Source: Rhizophagus clarus
Lineage: Eukaryota; Glomeromycota; Glomeromycetes; Glomerales; Glomeraceae
Assembly (NCBI GenBank): GCA_015698045.1
Contig: BLAL01000020.1
Span: 868,001-932,000, forward strand
Direction of reading: 5' to 3'
Length of the DNA: 64,000 nt
The position numbers and the translations under genes are program-made. Positions 20,850 to 31,940 of the stretch are shown one piece after another. Every line of letters starts with the position of its first letter. The first letter of the stretch is position 1. Below the pieces are notes generated by a model that saw only the letters and a program-made list of their open reading frames with translations, searched no databases and had not been told where the DNA came from.

Positions 20850-22195
20850 TAGTACTGCTACTTTAAAGCTTATGTATTTTAGATTTTATGCATATATATA
20901 TAATTCTTCTTTTTGATTTATTTTAATAAGTTTTATAATTAAAACCTTCTTACAGTTTATATAAGTTAAATTAATTTTTACATTATATAGAGGATGATCA
21001 AAAGTATATGGATATTTTATTTTGACAAAATTATACTGATCATTATGTGATGATATAATATAAATAAGATATTATTTAATACTTTATATCATAATAAAAC
21101 CTGACCAATATTTTTTTTAGTAAATATTAGCCAAATATGAAACCACTCACCCAAAAAACTCAATATGCGATTATTTATGGTTATAATTGCAGACAATCAG
21201 GTCGTTAATTGCAGAAAATTTAGGGTGTAGTAAAACTGCCATTTATGATGTACCTAAACGTTTTTGTGAAACTGGCTTTTTCATACCAAAAAAAAAATCT
21301 GGTCATCCTCTACTCTTTAACTCACCAGCATAACAAGAACTCAAAGCTTTCATTCAAGAAAATGGTAAAAATTGCCAACTTTGTTCAAAAAAAATAGCAA
21401 CTGTTTAGACAAGTCGTAAAAAGTAACCTATTTTTGCAATTACTATATACTATAATATTAAAAAGGTTGGACTTAATGCCTGTAATCCTCATCACAAACT
21501 TGCAATGACAGAAACACATTGTCAGGTTCGCCTTGAATGGGCTTTTGCATACAGAAATTGAATAATAAGAAAATGGAGAAGAGTGCTTTTTTTAAACGAA
21601 CTGAAAGCACTTTTACACAGTTTTAGCAAGATTCATAATGGAAGGGTTTAGCGTGAATCAGAAAAAGAATTGAATTCTGATTGTGTTGCTATTACAGTTA
21701 AATACAGCCCTAACAGAATGTTTTGGAGTTATTTCTCCTGGCAAGAACTTGGACTAATTGTTCTGTTAAAGGGTTTAGTTACAAGTCAAACTCATGCTAA
21801 AATTATTCAAGATTACGTCATACCTACTTTGGATAAGCATTTTCCATGTAGTGATAGAATTTTTTAAGAAGATAATGCTCCACCATATCATTTAAAAATT
21901 GCTATAGCAGCTTGTAAAGATGCCAAAATTGTGGTTAGTGTTCCGCAAACGATTTGGTCAAATCAAATCAATTCAGATTTGATTTGAAGTTTGATTTGAT
22001 TCGATTTGATAATTTTGATTTGCAAATCAAATCCAAACTTCAAAACAAGATTTGAGTTCAAATCCAAATTAAAAAAAAAAAATTTGATTCGATTTCAAAT
22101 CAAATTAAACTAATTCAATCAAATCTGAATCAAATCTGACAAATCCAAATCAAATCCAAATCAAATCAAATTAAATATACATGACCTGGTTAAAC

Positions 22196-24217
22196 GTAAT
22201 TACAGGACCCCGAACAATACTAATATAACTCACAAATGTATAAACGCAAGGTCATGTGACTTGCCGATCTAATCAGATAATCCGAATATCTGATCTTTTT
22301 TTTAATCATTTATCAGTTTATTTTTGTAGTGTTGCCAGACGAAAGGCATGACCAGACTTTTGGAATTAAGGTAAGGGAGGGTGGGAAGTATTTTTTGGTA
22401 TTTTTTTTAACTATTTAATTAATTATTTTTTTTTATTTTTTTGTAGTGTTGCCAGACGAAATGCATGATCGGACTTTTGGAATTAAGGTAAGGGAGGGGT
22501 TGGGGGAGGTGTTTCGTTGTTTTTTTTTTAATTAATTAAGTATTAACTTTTTTTTTTACTTTTTGTAGTGTTGCCAGACGAAAAGTACGACCGGACTTTT
22601 GGAATTAAGGTAAAGGAGGGTGAGAAGTGTTTTTCGGTGTTTTTTTTAACTAATTAATTAATTATTTTTTATTTTTATTTTTTGTAGTGTTGCCGGACAA
22701 AAGGCACGACTGGACTTTTGGAATTAAGGTAAGGGAGGGGTTGGAGGAGGTGTTTCGTTGTTTTTTTTTTAATTAATTTAAGTATTAACTTTTTTTTACT
22801 TTTTGTAGTGTTGCCGGATGAAAAGCATGACCGGACTTTTGGAATTAAGGTAAGGGAGGGTGGGAAGTATTTCTCGGTGTTTTTTTAACTATTTAATTAA
22901 TTATTTTTTTTTTATTTTTTTGTAGTGTTGCCAGATGAAATGCACAACCGGACTTTTGGAATTAAGGTAAGGGAGGGGTTGGGGGAGGTGTTTCATTGTT
23001 TTTTTTTTAATTAATTAAGTATTAACTTTTTTTTTACTTTTTGTAGTGTTGCCAGACGAAAAGCACGACTGGACTTTTGGAATTAAGGTAAGGAAGGGTT
23101 GGGTGAGGTGTTTCGTTATTTTTTTTTAATTAATTAAGTATTAACCTTTTTTTTTATTTTTTTGTAGTGTTGCCGGACGAAAAGCATGACCGGACTTTTG
23201 GAATTAAGGTAATGGAGGGTGGGGGAAGTGTTTTTTGGTATTTTTTTTAACTAATTAATTGTTTTTTTTTTATTTTTTTATAGTGTTGCCAGACGAAAAG
23301 CACGACCAGACTTTTGGAATTAAGGTAAGGGAGGGTGGGGAAGTGTTTTTCGGTGTTTTTTTTAACTATTTAATTAATTATTTTTTTTTATTTTTTTGTA
23401 GTGTTGCCAGATGAAATGCACGACCGGACTTTTGGAATTAAGGTAAGGGAGGGGTTGGGGGAGGTGTTTCATTATTTTTTTTTTTAATTAATTAAGTATT
23501 AACTTTTTTTTTTACTTTTTGTAGTGTTGCCAGACGAAAAGCACGACCAGACTTTTGGAATTAAGGTAAGGGAGGGTTGGGAGAGGTGTTTCGTTATTTT
23601 TTTTTAATTAATTAAGTATTAACCTTTTTTTTTATTTTTTTGTAGTGTTGCCGGATGAAAAGCATAACCGGACTTTTAGAATTAATGTAAGGGAAGGTGG
23701 GGGAAGTGTTTTTTGGTATTTTTTTTAACTAATTAATTGTTTTTTTTTTATTTTTTTGTAGTGTTGCCAAACAAAAAGCACGACCAGACTTTTGGAATTA
23801 AGGTAAGGGAGAGTGGGGAAGTGTTTTTCGGTGTTTTTTTTAACAAATTAATTATTTTTTTTTTATTTTTTGTAGTGTTGCCGGGCGAAAAATATGACCG
23901 GACTTTTAGAATTAGGGTATTAAAACCCGAAAAAGAATAATAAAAATAAATAAATTTGGTATAAAATACCGAAAAAAAGTGAAAAAATAAATAAAATAAA
24001 ATAAATTTTGGTGAATACCGAGTAATTTAATTTACCGAAATTAGTATTTTTTAAAAATAAATCCATGTATATCTATTATAAACTCTACACAAACATAATA
24101 TCCCAAATTAACCGATCTACGCAAACTCAATTTGTAGGTTTAAAAAGTAATTTCATATAAACTCTACGCAAACCTGTATGTGAGTTATATTGGTATTATT
24201 TAGGGTCCTGTAATTAC
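22196..24217 (+). mobile_element. TIR element (GTAATTACAGGACCC ends) carrying micro-exon array 3
   Basis: Both ends read GTAATTACAGGACCC inwards, and similarity continues (AATATAACTCACA) for about 40 bp. It contains the TATA-type leader (near 22239), 14 exon-like units and a trailer with TAAACTCTACGCAAAC words. An isolated end of the same family lies at 52162-52262. The duplication at its target is unclear because the ends are themselves palindromic. Confidence 0.75.
22322..23940 (+). repeat. Micro-exon array 3: 14 exon-like units
   Basis: Cores of about 41 nt start near 22330, 22447, 22569, 22688, 22809, 22925, 23047, 23168, 23283, 23402, 23525, 23645, 23762 and 23875. Each begins TGTTGCC after TTTTTGTAG and ends GGAATTAAG before GTAAGGGAGGG. 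One frame gives LPDEKHDRTFGIK-type peptides. The last unit reads LPGEKYDRTFRIRVLKPEKE and then stops at 23940. Intron types alternate (GGGTTGGGGGAGG and GGGTGGGGAAG starts), showing a two-unit or larger higher-order repeat. Splicing every unit would change frame at each 41-nt exon, so any product depends on exon choice. Confidence 0.7.
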
Positions 24218-25204
24218 CGTAAATATTATTGGTAGTTACTGCAACCACATGATGTCCAACCCTCCTTAAACACACTAAAGAAATATGTTTCGCAACATTT
24301 TTTTATTAATATTGCGTTGCAAAACGCATTTTTTTATTTAAAATTCAACAAATCAAACCAAATCACAAATCTATTTGAATGAATTTGATTTGATTTGAAT
24401 TTGAATTTGATTTGAATCGAGTCAAATTTAAATTAAATCAAATCAAATTCGAATCAAATTTCAAATCAGATTTTAATGGTTTGATTCAAATCCGAATTCA
24501 AACTTTTTAGATTTGATTTGATCAAATCAAATTTCAAATCTAACCTGATTTGGTCTAATTTGATTTGTGCGGAACACTAATTGTGGTGCTTTAATAACTA
24601 GCACAAAGTTCCAACTTGAATCCTATTGAAAACATGTGGGCAGAAATAAAAGCAATGGTATATCATTGTGATCCACTACCATCTAATATCCAAGTACTTG
24701 AAAAGTATGTTAAAGATGCGTGAGATGATATTTTACCAGAATATTTTAAAAATTAATTAAAAGCATGCCGCAAAGAATAGAAGCAGTTATTGCTGCAAAT
24801 AGATATAGTATTAATTATTAATATATAACTTTTTTTTAATAAAATTAATAAAGGATAATAAAATTAATATAATTACTTAATAAATTTTAATTTTATTGTA
24901 TTAATTTATACAAAATTTTTACTTTAAAAAATGTTCACATACTTTTGATTGCCTTCTATAACTAGGATTGAAAAGTCAAATCTTTAGTTAAAAATAATTT
25001 TTTATTGTTATTTTCATATTCTTCACATTTCATTTTACATATTTTAAATAAAAATTTTTAAAAATAAAAATAAGGTAAATATAAAAGCTAAAAAAAACTT
25101 ATTATAAACCAAATTTATTATATGGTTATATAATCATGTGAATGTGAATAGAAATCCACTGGATTTATTAAAATATTTTCTATATATTAATACTGTAATG
25201 TATA

Positions 25205-25400
25205 CAGTGGTACCTCCCTATAGTCACGCAGTCGGGCACATAGTGACTTTTAAAGCATAATGTGCTTATAAAGAGGTGCTATTATGATTGTGACTATAGA
25301 GAAGGATTCTTCTAATAATTTTTACCATTCAAAAAGCTCAAATATGTGCTTATATATATGATGTGCTTATATAGGGGGTGACTATATGGAGGTATGATAG
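25205..25400. mobile_element. pogo/Tc1-type MITE, CAGTGGTACCTCC ends
   Basis: Ends CAGTGGTACCTCCCTATAGT and, reverse complement, CTATCATACCTCCATATAGT. TA flanks at 25203-25204 and 25401-25402. About 196 bp with no coding capacity. The CAGT-type start and TA target fit pogo-like elements. Confidence 0.8.
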
Positions 25401-25510
25401 TACCAATTTTAGATTTTTACAGAAAAAAGATGGAATATAAAAACATGGATCAGCTTTTTTTATAAAGACAGTATTTTATAAAAAATTTAAAGTTATCTAA
25501 TTCCTATATA

Positions 25511-25760
25511 CAGTATATATTTTTGGATTTTTGTATCACAATTTCCTCCAATTTTTCTTTATATTATAATATATAATAATATATTAAATTTTAAGAATGA
25601 AGTAAATAATTAACTTTAATCAATTGTAAATCAATAAACTATCACAGAAATGGAATATTAATTTAAAGGATGAACCAATGTTTTAAAATGGAACAATGGA
25701 TACCTTTTTAAAAGAAAATTCTTTGACCAAAAGAAATAATAGAACCAATGATATATACTG
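25511..25760. mobile_element. TA-flanked MITE, CAGTATATAT ends
   Basis: Both ends read CAGTATATAT inwards, then CCAATTTT- and ACCAATG-like words. TA on both sides (25509-25510 and 25761-25762). About 250 bp, non-coding. Confidence 0.7.
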
Positions 25761-26169
25761 TATATACAGCAAATACTTACTAGAATAGAGAAATAAAATC
25801 TTATCCCACCTATTCTTAATTGTTTAGTTAATATTTATGATTAGTGATAACGATAAAATAAAAGAAAATTTAAAAACATGTAATTGTTATATGTCATCGA
25901 TTAACTTATTCATTGTTTCCAAATTCAGTTTGTACATTTCAATACAATAACTTGCAGATTGTACAACGACACAAGTTACAAATGAACGTAGTTAAATGTA
26001 ATATACATTTAAATGTGCAAAGCACTAATTTCATAATAAGCCAGAAGAATAAATTTTCTATTCAGTAGTGTTCAATCAGAGATTTTGGTAAAGTCAAAAT
26101 ATTTTAAGGAAATTGTTTAATTAATTGTTTTGGAACGATTTATTAAAAGTAAACTGAAAATCATAAATA

Positions 26170-26470
26170 ATTTAAGTCTAGCATCAAGAATATGATTATT
26201 AAAGAGTAATTTAAATCTAATATATTGAAATAATTATTAATAGAACAATTTTAAATTTAGTATATGGAAACAATTATTAAAGAAATAATTATTAAAAGAA
26301 TAATTTAAATCTAATATACGAAATTATTATTAAAGGAATAATCTAATCTAATATCTGATATATAGAAATAATTATTTAAAAAAGAATAAATTAATTTAAT
26401 ATTTGGAAATAATTATTAAAAGAATAATTTAATCTAATATTTGGAAATAATTATTAAAAGAACAATGTTA
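26170..26470. repeat. Degenerate tandem repeat, unit about 50 bp
   Basis: Repeated GAAATAATTATTAAAAGAA and ATTTAATCTAATAT words, at least six units with variation. Non-coding. 25761-26170 has no recognised feature. Confidence 0.65.
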
Positions 26471-26745
26471 AACCACGATAGTTATTGTCGGTATTTGATG
26501 ATAATTCATTGGATTGATCAATAGCCCATTCTATAATTTTATCCCAAACTTCGATTCAATAGGTTTTAAAGAATGGTTGTTTTTAATCTTATATATTCTT
26601 TGTAGTGATGATCCTAAATATTTGAGTTCAATATTTTAATTCCGATTAAACTCCAATCTTGTGAGATTGAAAGAAGCAAATTTAAAATATCGATCATTTA
26701 GTGGTTTCATATTTATCGTATCGAGTTTTTTTACAGGGAGTGTGC
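26470..26745 (-). pseudogene. Decayed gene fragment, unrecognised (possibly BTB/BACK-like)
   Basis: On the minus strand, protein-like pieces in two frames read MKPLNDRYFKFASFNLTRLE and, about 160 bp downstream, WDKIIEWAIDQSNELSSNTD. The second is reminiscent of the Trp-containing helix (WxxIIxW) seen in BACK-domain proteins that are abundant in these fungi. A frame change and stops lie between the pieces. The identification is a guess; only the coding-like composition is seen directly. Confidence 0.3.
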
Positions 26746-27361
26746 GTCCCTGCAATAACTATTAATTAGTTTTTTTATAGTACGATAATTTTTATTTAGA
26801 AGGGCAAGTGAAGTAGTGAGTATGTTTTGTTTTGTATTATTCATTTTTTATTTTTATTTTTATTTTTATTTTTTTTTTTTGATTTTTGAATTTTTCTACG
26901 GGTCTATTTATAATGTAGGCGAATCGGCCTTTTCAAATTGCCTGTACGCCATATTTAGAAGGTTAATGTTTCAAAATTAAGGAAACAAGCTTGAGTGGCA
27001 AAACAAGTAAACCGATAATCTGATACGAGTTTTATAGTCGATAAAGTTTGATAAAGTCAATCGTAAAAATATACGCGCTCACTCATTTGACACGAGTTTT
27101 AAATTAATAATTTTCATGTTAGTAAGCGGAGAATTGAAATAGAATTTACTAAAAAAAGAAAAAAAAAAAATATTTCTTTCGTTCTTTCCCCTAAGGATGA
27201 TACAATAAATTTCCATATCGGACGATCTGACGTTAAAGAATCCTTTTATTGAAACATTATAATTACCATATTTGGAAACAAAAGTTTTGATGAAAATAAG
27301 TTAATTATTATTTTATTAATTGTTCTAAATTCTACTTTATCATTCCTGATATAGTTATTAA

Positions 27362-27478
27362 ATGAATATCCAAAATGTATTTATTGCTGCGATTTTTGTA
27401 AAACTCTTTTTTTTTCATAGCACATTGGGTGAGTCGGACGCGGTCACTTCAAAAACTGAATCGTCATTCGAAATTTAG
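27362..27478 (+). CDS. Possible 38-residue secreted peptide
   Basis: An ORF of 38 codons starts at ATG 27362: MNIQNVFIAAIFVKLFFFHS, followed by a polar tail (TLGESDAVTSK, ending FEI). Residues 6-20 form a hydrophobic core like a signal peptide, and Ser-Thr-Leu-Gly could hold a cleavage site. It lies in one of the few stretches of the window without recognised mobile DNA. Against it: the T-run and CATAG inside the ORF also look like an intron acceptor (27400-27420), and GGTGAGT follows at 27428, so the piece could instead be non-coding or an exon boundary. The peptide is not recognised. Confidence 0.3.
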   Translation: MNIQNVFIAAIFVKLFFFHSTLGESDAVTSKTESSFEI

Positions 27479-27479
27479 A

Positions 27480-28660
27480 ATGGCGATCGTTTATCTTTTT
27501 CCTAATCGAACAGACAAAAAGGTGTAATAATAACCTTTTCACGAATAAACATAAACGTATAAATAATTTTAATAAATGTTTTTTTAATCGTTTCATAAAA
27601 GATAAACCAAAATTGGATAATCATAGACAAATTATGATGGAAAGAAAAAAACAAATTTTTTTAACGTATTTACAAATTAGTTGCATGATTATAATAAAAA
27701 AGCTTTAAGAGAATCAAATAACTTTGAGGTTTACGTTGTTTATTCAATGAATTTGAATTATTGGAAAAGGGAACCTGTAGCCATTCGCGTGTAATGTGGA
27801 GTAGAAGTTCTCCAAGTTTAATGTATGTTTGGCGCAGAAAAATCTTCCTTATTTATACACAAATTACTGTTTTTGCACAATGAATTACGAAAATCAAATG
27901 AAGTATATCAGGACTTTATTTATTAAATTCATTTTAATTGTTTTATTTATGTTTATAAATTATGAAGTCAATAATGACAATAAGAGTAAATCATTTTAAG
28001 TCTATATTCATCGAACTGTAGGAATTACAATTTGTTCATATGAATTTTCTCCGTAGAGAACTGGAGAATTGAATCAGATTAATTATTAGTATTCACTACA
28101 TGATTGATTCAGATTGACTGATCGAAAATTGCCAGTTCTTTTCTTGTCATATTCACTAATGTAAATTTCTGAGAAGTTTCGAACCTTTTTTTACAATAAA
28201 ACATTTGTTAGTTATCTTTACTAGGCGTATACAAGTAAAACGATAAGGGGCCGTAATTATCTGATCAAAGTTTCACGCAATTGTTTAATTATTAATAATA
28301 ATACTTTAAAATCTTAATTTATTACCTTTCGTTCAAAATATAAATAAAGTAAGTGAATGTGAAATGTGAAGTTTTTTTTTTGGTTCATAATGATATACTG
28401 TGTATCACGTATTTTTTTTCTTAACAATATAACAATAAGATGCTTTTTAAATACTTCTCTGATTATTTCTTTTCTTACTAAATCAGATATAATTCCAAAT
28501 TTTTTTTCATATAAATATTGAAGAAAAAAGTCCTAAAAAAATTATTTTTCTTTTTTTTAAAAAAAAAAATTAATAATAAAAAAAAAATATACATATACAC
28601 ACGATATATACACTAACATAGTGAAGGAAAGAAAAGCCATTAAATAAAAAAAAAACTTTT
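27480..28660. other. Intergenic stretch, nothing recognised
   Basis: Non-repetitive A/T-rich sequence with no terminal repeats, no long frame and no RNA gene. It looks like ordinary intergenic DNA between two small candidate host ORFs. Confidence 0.5.
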
Positions 28661-28663
28661 GCG

Positions 28664-28855
28664 ATGCAAGATAATAACAACATCACTTCATTTTTTATCT
28701 CGCTTCCTTCTCCACCTCCTTCTCCGCCTCATTCAGCAACTTTTCTGCCTTCGCCTCCTCCCTCGCCCCCACTTTCGCCAGCTCGTCCACCACCGGTGGC
28801 ACCTCCCTCTCCACCACATTCACCAATAAGGGTACGATATAGAAGATATCCCTAA
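28664..28855 (+). CDS. Small proline/serine-rich protein
   Basis: A 63-codon ORF from ATG 28664 to TAA 28853-28855. Residues 1-14 are MQDNNNITSFFISL. The middle is built of PSPPPSPP and related words (positions 15-55), with PPPVAPPSPP and then a basic end (RVRYRRYP). The C+T content is far above that of the surroundings, which argues for selection or a recent origin rather than A/T drift. Proline-rich stretches of this type bind SH3, WW or profilin-like partners or form cell-wall-type extended segments; no specific role can be assigned. A/T-rich sequence with A-runs precedes it. A GTAAGT lies 16 bp after the stop, so it might be one exon of a larger gene. A chance ORF in a CT-rich repeat is the main alternative. 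Confidence 0.45.
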   Translation: MQDNNNITSFFISLPSPPPSPPHSATFLPSPPPSPPLSPARPPPVAPPSPPHSPIRVRYRRYP

Positions 28856-28869
28856 TAGAGAGTAAGTAA

Positions 28870-29213
28870 ATTGCTTGATTTGACTATACTCTACCATAAG
28901 AATCTCACGTAATTTAATATATGACAGGTTCTAATTTTTAAAAATTTTTAAAAATTTTTAATTCTCTATTATTTTTTTTTAAATTTTTTACTTTTTTTAG
29001 TATGTATTAGTTTTTAGGAATAATTTTTTTCGTTTTTTTTTAAAAAAAAATATTTACATGTATTTAGTTGTTTGTATCCATTCGTTCTTGTGTTTAAAAA
29101 ATAAATAAATAAAAATTTGTTCTATAGCAAAATAAAATAAACATAATAAAGTAATGCTAGAGACTGTAAAAAACAATACCGTTTTAACCGATCCTGAATT
29201 TTTAGGTAAGACG
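28870..29213. other. A/T-rich stretch, nothing recognised
   Basis: T- and A-homopolymers and TTTTTAAAAATT repeats. No gene or element end. Confidence 0.5.
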
Positions 29214-29458
29214 AAAAGTTGTAGAGTATGGGGGAGGTGTTGAGTAGAGTATAGCCTACATCACATATGATCATGTGATGTGACGCGTCTGCCAACGTGA
29301 CATATACTCAAGTGATAAATAAACAGACCGGTCTAGGCCTTTCTATATATGGTATATTTACTATGTAAATCATTCATGCATATTATTCATCACCTAAGAA
29401 TAGTGTCACATGGGAGTTATACTCTACTCAATACCTCCCTCATACTCTACAACTTTTT
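29214..29458. mobile_element. MITE with 40-bp terminal inverted repeats (AAAAGTTGTAGAGTATG)
   Basis: The left end AAAAGTTGTAGAGTATGGGG and the right end, reverse complement AAAAGTTGTAGAGTATGAGG, continue to match through GTTGAGTAGAGTATA (about 40 bp). The total length is about 245 bp. A CACATATGATCATGTGATGTG palindrome lies within. The target duplication is not clear. Confidence 0.75.
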
Positions 29459-29846
29459 GTATCACTCGAATTTTTATGGATCAATAAATATTCCTATTCC
29501 CTAGAACCCAATTTACCAATCGAATAATGTGGCTTGAACTTTGAGATATATCTAAAATTGCAGTTATCTAATTAAAGCCACGATTAAAATAAAAGACCAA
29601 GCCAATACCAAGCCAAGTTGATCTGCAAGCATTTGACGCCAAAATAAATTTTAAAGCCACAATAAAAAAGGACGAGTTTACCGATCGTAGAACCTTAGTT
29701 ATCTTGCAAATTTTGGATTGTTTTGCCTTATATGTGTATATGCGATAACGTGAGACATCCCGGCTTGCGTTATTATAATTTTGCTTGGTTAATCTTATTT
29801 ATCACATGTGTATGGTATTATATGATGTGTTATACATTCAAATCTT

Positions 29847-30080
29847 CCCCAGTATTGCCATAAAATTTTTTCACCCACATGACCTTATATAATTTGTCAC
29901 CCGTGTCATGTCCCTCCACTATCTCATTTTTCATAAGTATTCTGGGGACAATTTTTTAGTGTTTAAAATCCTATTTGTCACTCATTATTCGTCATATAGT
30001 TAATTTCTTAATTCTGGCCAAATCTCATAATTCCGGCCAAAGTCACATAGGGATGAAAAAATTTTATAGTGATACTGGGA
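29847..30080. mobile_element. MITE, CCCCAGTAT ends, copy 1
   Basis: Starts CCCCAGTATTGCCATAAAAT; the right end, reverse complement, reads TCCCAGTATCACTATAAAAT. An inverted, related copy lies at 31014-31244. The interior shares AATCCTATTTGTCAC and AATTCTGGCCAAATCTCA words with that copy and with the AGGGGTC family. 29460-29846 and 30081-30785 show no other element or gene. Confidence 0.7.
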
Positions 30081-30785
30081 TAAATTACATTCAATGATAC
30101 TTAGGTTACTATTTTTTGAGAACCATTAAAAAGCGGGTAGAATCATATGACTTTAGAAAAAAAGAATTTTTTTTAATAAAACTTTTTATTATACATAACC
30201 TTTTAAACAAAATATGTATTTTGGCCTGTTTGCAAATTTATTTAGAACACAAAATGAGGAACTACCTTGCTTAGCAGTCTCAAGAAAAAATGCACTGGTG
30301 GTCCGCATTATGCAGAGTTATGCAGTATCACATGATCAGTACAATGACAGTTAATGTGTGAAAAATAAGATTTTACTAAGTCAAAAAAAAACTGTTTCTC
30401 AGATAAATATAAATAATGAAAACGTGGCAGGGTATGATGAGTATGACAATTTTTTTTATCATCACGTGACCAGTACTTTTTTTCTTGGCAATGCTAGGGA
30501 TTATCAAAATGAGGTTTTAAAATACTATTTTTGATTCGTTAAAATTGATTTATCCTTTTTTGAATATGATTGGCAAAAATTATTCGCTCATATATAAAAT
30601 CAAAAACAATGTTCAAAATCCACTTTTTCCTCTAAGTAAACTTGCAGAATAGGCTGAAATACACTTATTTTATGATTTTTCAAGTTCATGATAATTTATA
30701 AATCATAATAATTTTAAATCACATGATTCTATTTGCTTTAATCCCTTAGCATCATCTCAAAAATCTTTGTGTTATTTTTATCTTT

Positions 30786-30990
30786 TTAAGGGGGTCATCT
30801 AAAGTGGGATAAGTCATCCAATTTACACAGATTTTTGGCCCACATTACAGCATTAAGAAATTGCAAATGTGACATATAGTTATGTGACATATATGATTTT
30901 ATTAACCAAAAAATTTCTGTCATCAGAATACTTAATAAAAATGAAAGAATAGAATATGACAAATATTTTACTATGATCATGTGATTTGCC
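30786..30990. mobile_element. AGGGGTC-family MITE, truncated copy
   Basis: It starts GGGGGTCATCTAAAGTGGG and follows the complete copy at 42944-43172 through ATTTTTGGCCCACATTAC and TTTACTATGATCATGTGAT, then stops short of the right terminal repeat near 30990. The minus-strand ORF spanning it is a by-product. Confidence 0.7.
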
Positions 30991-31013
30991 TTTTTTAAAT
31001 TTACCCCAGTAAC

Positions 31014-31244
31014 GCCACAAAAAATTTCCACTCCACGTGATTTTTGGCCGGCATTATGAGATTTGGCCAGAATTAAGAAATTAACCATGTGACGAATATG
31101 GCGTGACAAATAGGATTTTACACACTGAAAAAAGTGTCTGGATTCTGGAATACTTATGAAAAATGAGAAAGTAGAGGGTGTGACACCAGTGACGAAATTT
31201 TAAGGTCACGTGGAGGTGGAAAAATTTTGTGGTGATACAGGGGA
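31014..31244. mobile_element. MITE, CCCCAGTA ends, copy 2 (inverted)
   Basis: Ends CCCCAGTAACGCCACAAAAA and, reverse complement, CCCCTGTATCACCACAAAAT. Aligns end to end in inverted orientation with 29847-30080. 31245-31932 has no element or supported gene. Confidence 0.7.
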
Positions 31245-31940
31245 AGATCCTTTTTTAAGGTAATTACTGGAATATAAATAAACCAAAACACGAATTATTA
31301 AAAATATATATATATATATATATAAGCCCAGTACCTCCCACTTTACATGTAAGAGCGTGGAATAATTCTTGTGGATTAAACTCAAATTTAGCTTATAATA
31401 CTTCAAAAATGATAAGGAGGAATTTTTCCTATAGCAAGTTAGAATCAACAAAGAACGTGTGGTTTCGTAAAATCTATTCTCCTACTTTACCATTCTTCAA
31501 AAAAATTGCACTAACGCGTGTTTCTCAACAGCACTTTTAAAAGAATTTGCACGAACGCATATTCCTCAACAGTAATTTCGAGAAAATTTGACAATGTAAA
31601 GAAAGAAACATGTATGCGAGTATGTTTGGAAGTTGATAGTGTTATATAACTGAAGGGGTAGTAATCCTTAATAGATAAATTTAGAAATTTAAAAGTCCGC
31701 ACATGGTGTTATGTTATACCAAGCTAGAAGAGAAGTATGGGTATCGATTACAAATTTTATTTCGTAAATCAAGAAATGAAATTACAGCCACTTAGATAAA
31801 TTTGATTTCTTTCTTATGTCATTATTTTCTAATTGTAGATAAACTTGAATAATATTTTGGATCAACCGTTTTTTTTCCTATTCTTAGAATGTAATGAATG
31901 TAATAAGAGTGTACATGAACCACGGCTTCAGTAACGTGGC

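Larger units (their letters stand above)
21936..24579. mobile_element. hAT-type MITE (TAGTGTTCCGCA family) with perfect 8-bp duplication
   Basis: The terminal repeats TAGTGTTCCGCA and TGCGGAACACTA are exact. ATTGTGGT flanks both sides (21928-21935 and 24580-24587). Dense AAATCAAATC/GATTTGATTT words occupy both subterminal regions. A small CGTTTCGCAACG-type core lies at 24285-24330. Most of the length is the further nested element 22196-24217. Confidence 0.92.
21136..24821 (+). pseudogene. Tc1-like DD34E transposase, decayed and split by a MITE
   Basis: It starts MKPLTQKTQYAIIYGYNC, with a helix-turn-helix around LIAENLGCSKTAIYDVLKRF and a GHP word after it (KKKSGHPLLF). The first catalytic position lies in WRRVLFLNELKA, where Asp is replaced by Asn. 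The second is in EDNAPPYHLK, near 21870. The third is after the insertion, in SSNLNPIENMWAEIKAM near 24600-24660. Several in-frame stops are seen, for example after SGR near 21205, after FNSPA near 21330, before EDNAPP near 21865, and GLVTS-region neighbours in a second frame. The enzyme cannot be active. The MITE interrupts it between AKIVV and the duplicated VVL residues. Confidence 0.85.
20988..24958 (+). mobile_element. Tc1-like element carrying nested insertions
   Basis: The ends are TAGAGGATGATCAAAAGTAT and, reverse complement, TAGAAGGCAATCAAAAGTAT, with TA at 20986-20987 and 24959-24960. The transposase relic runs from 21136 to about 24821, split by the hAT-type MITE 21936-24579. Without that insert the element is about 1.3 kb, normal for Tc1. 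Confidence 0.88.

Noticed and set aside
22322-23940. CRISPR-like appearance (regular repeats and spacers)
   Set aside because: Both the cores and the intervening sequences are repeated, units are about 120 bp, splice consensus flanks each core, and the sequence is eukaryotic in style.
25205-25400. Possible small RNA gene because of strong foldback
   Set aside because: The foldback is explained by terminal inverted repeats with TA flanks of a MITE.
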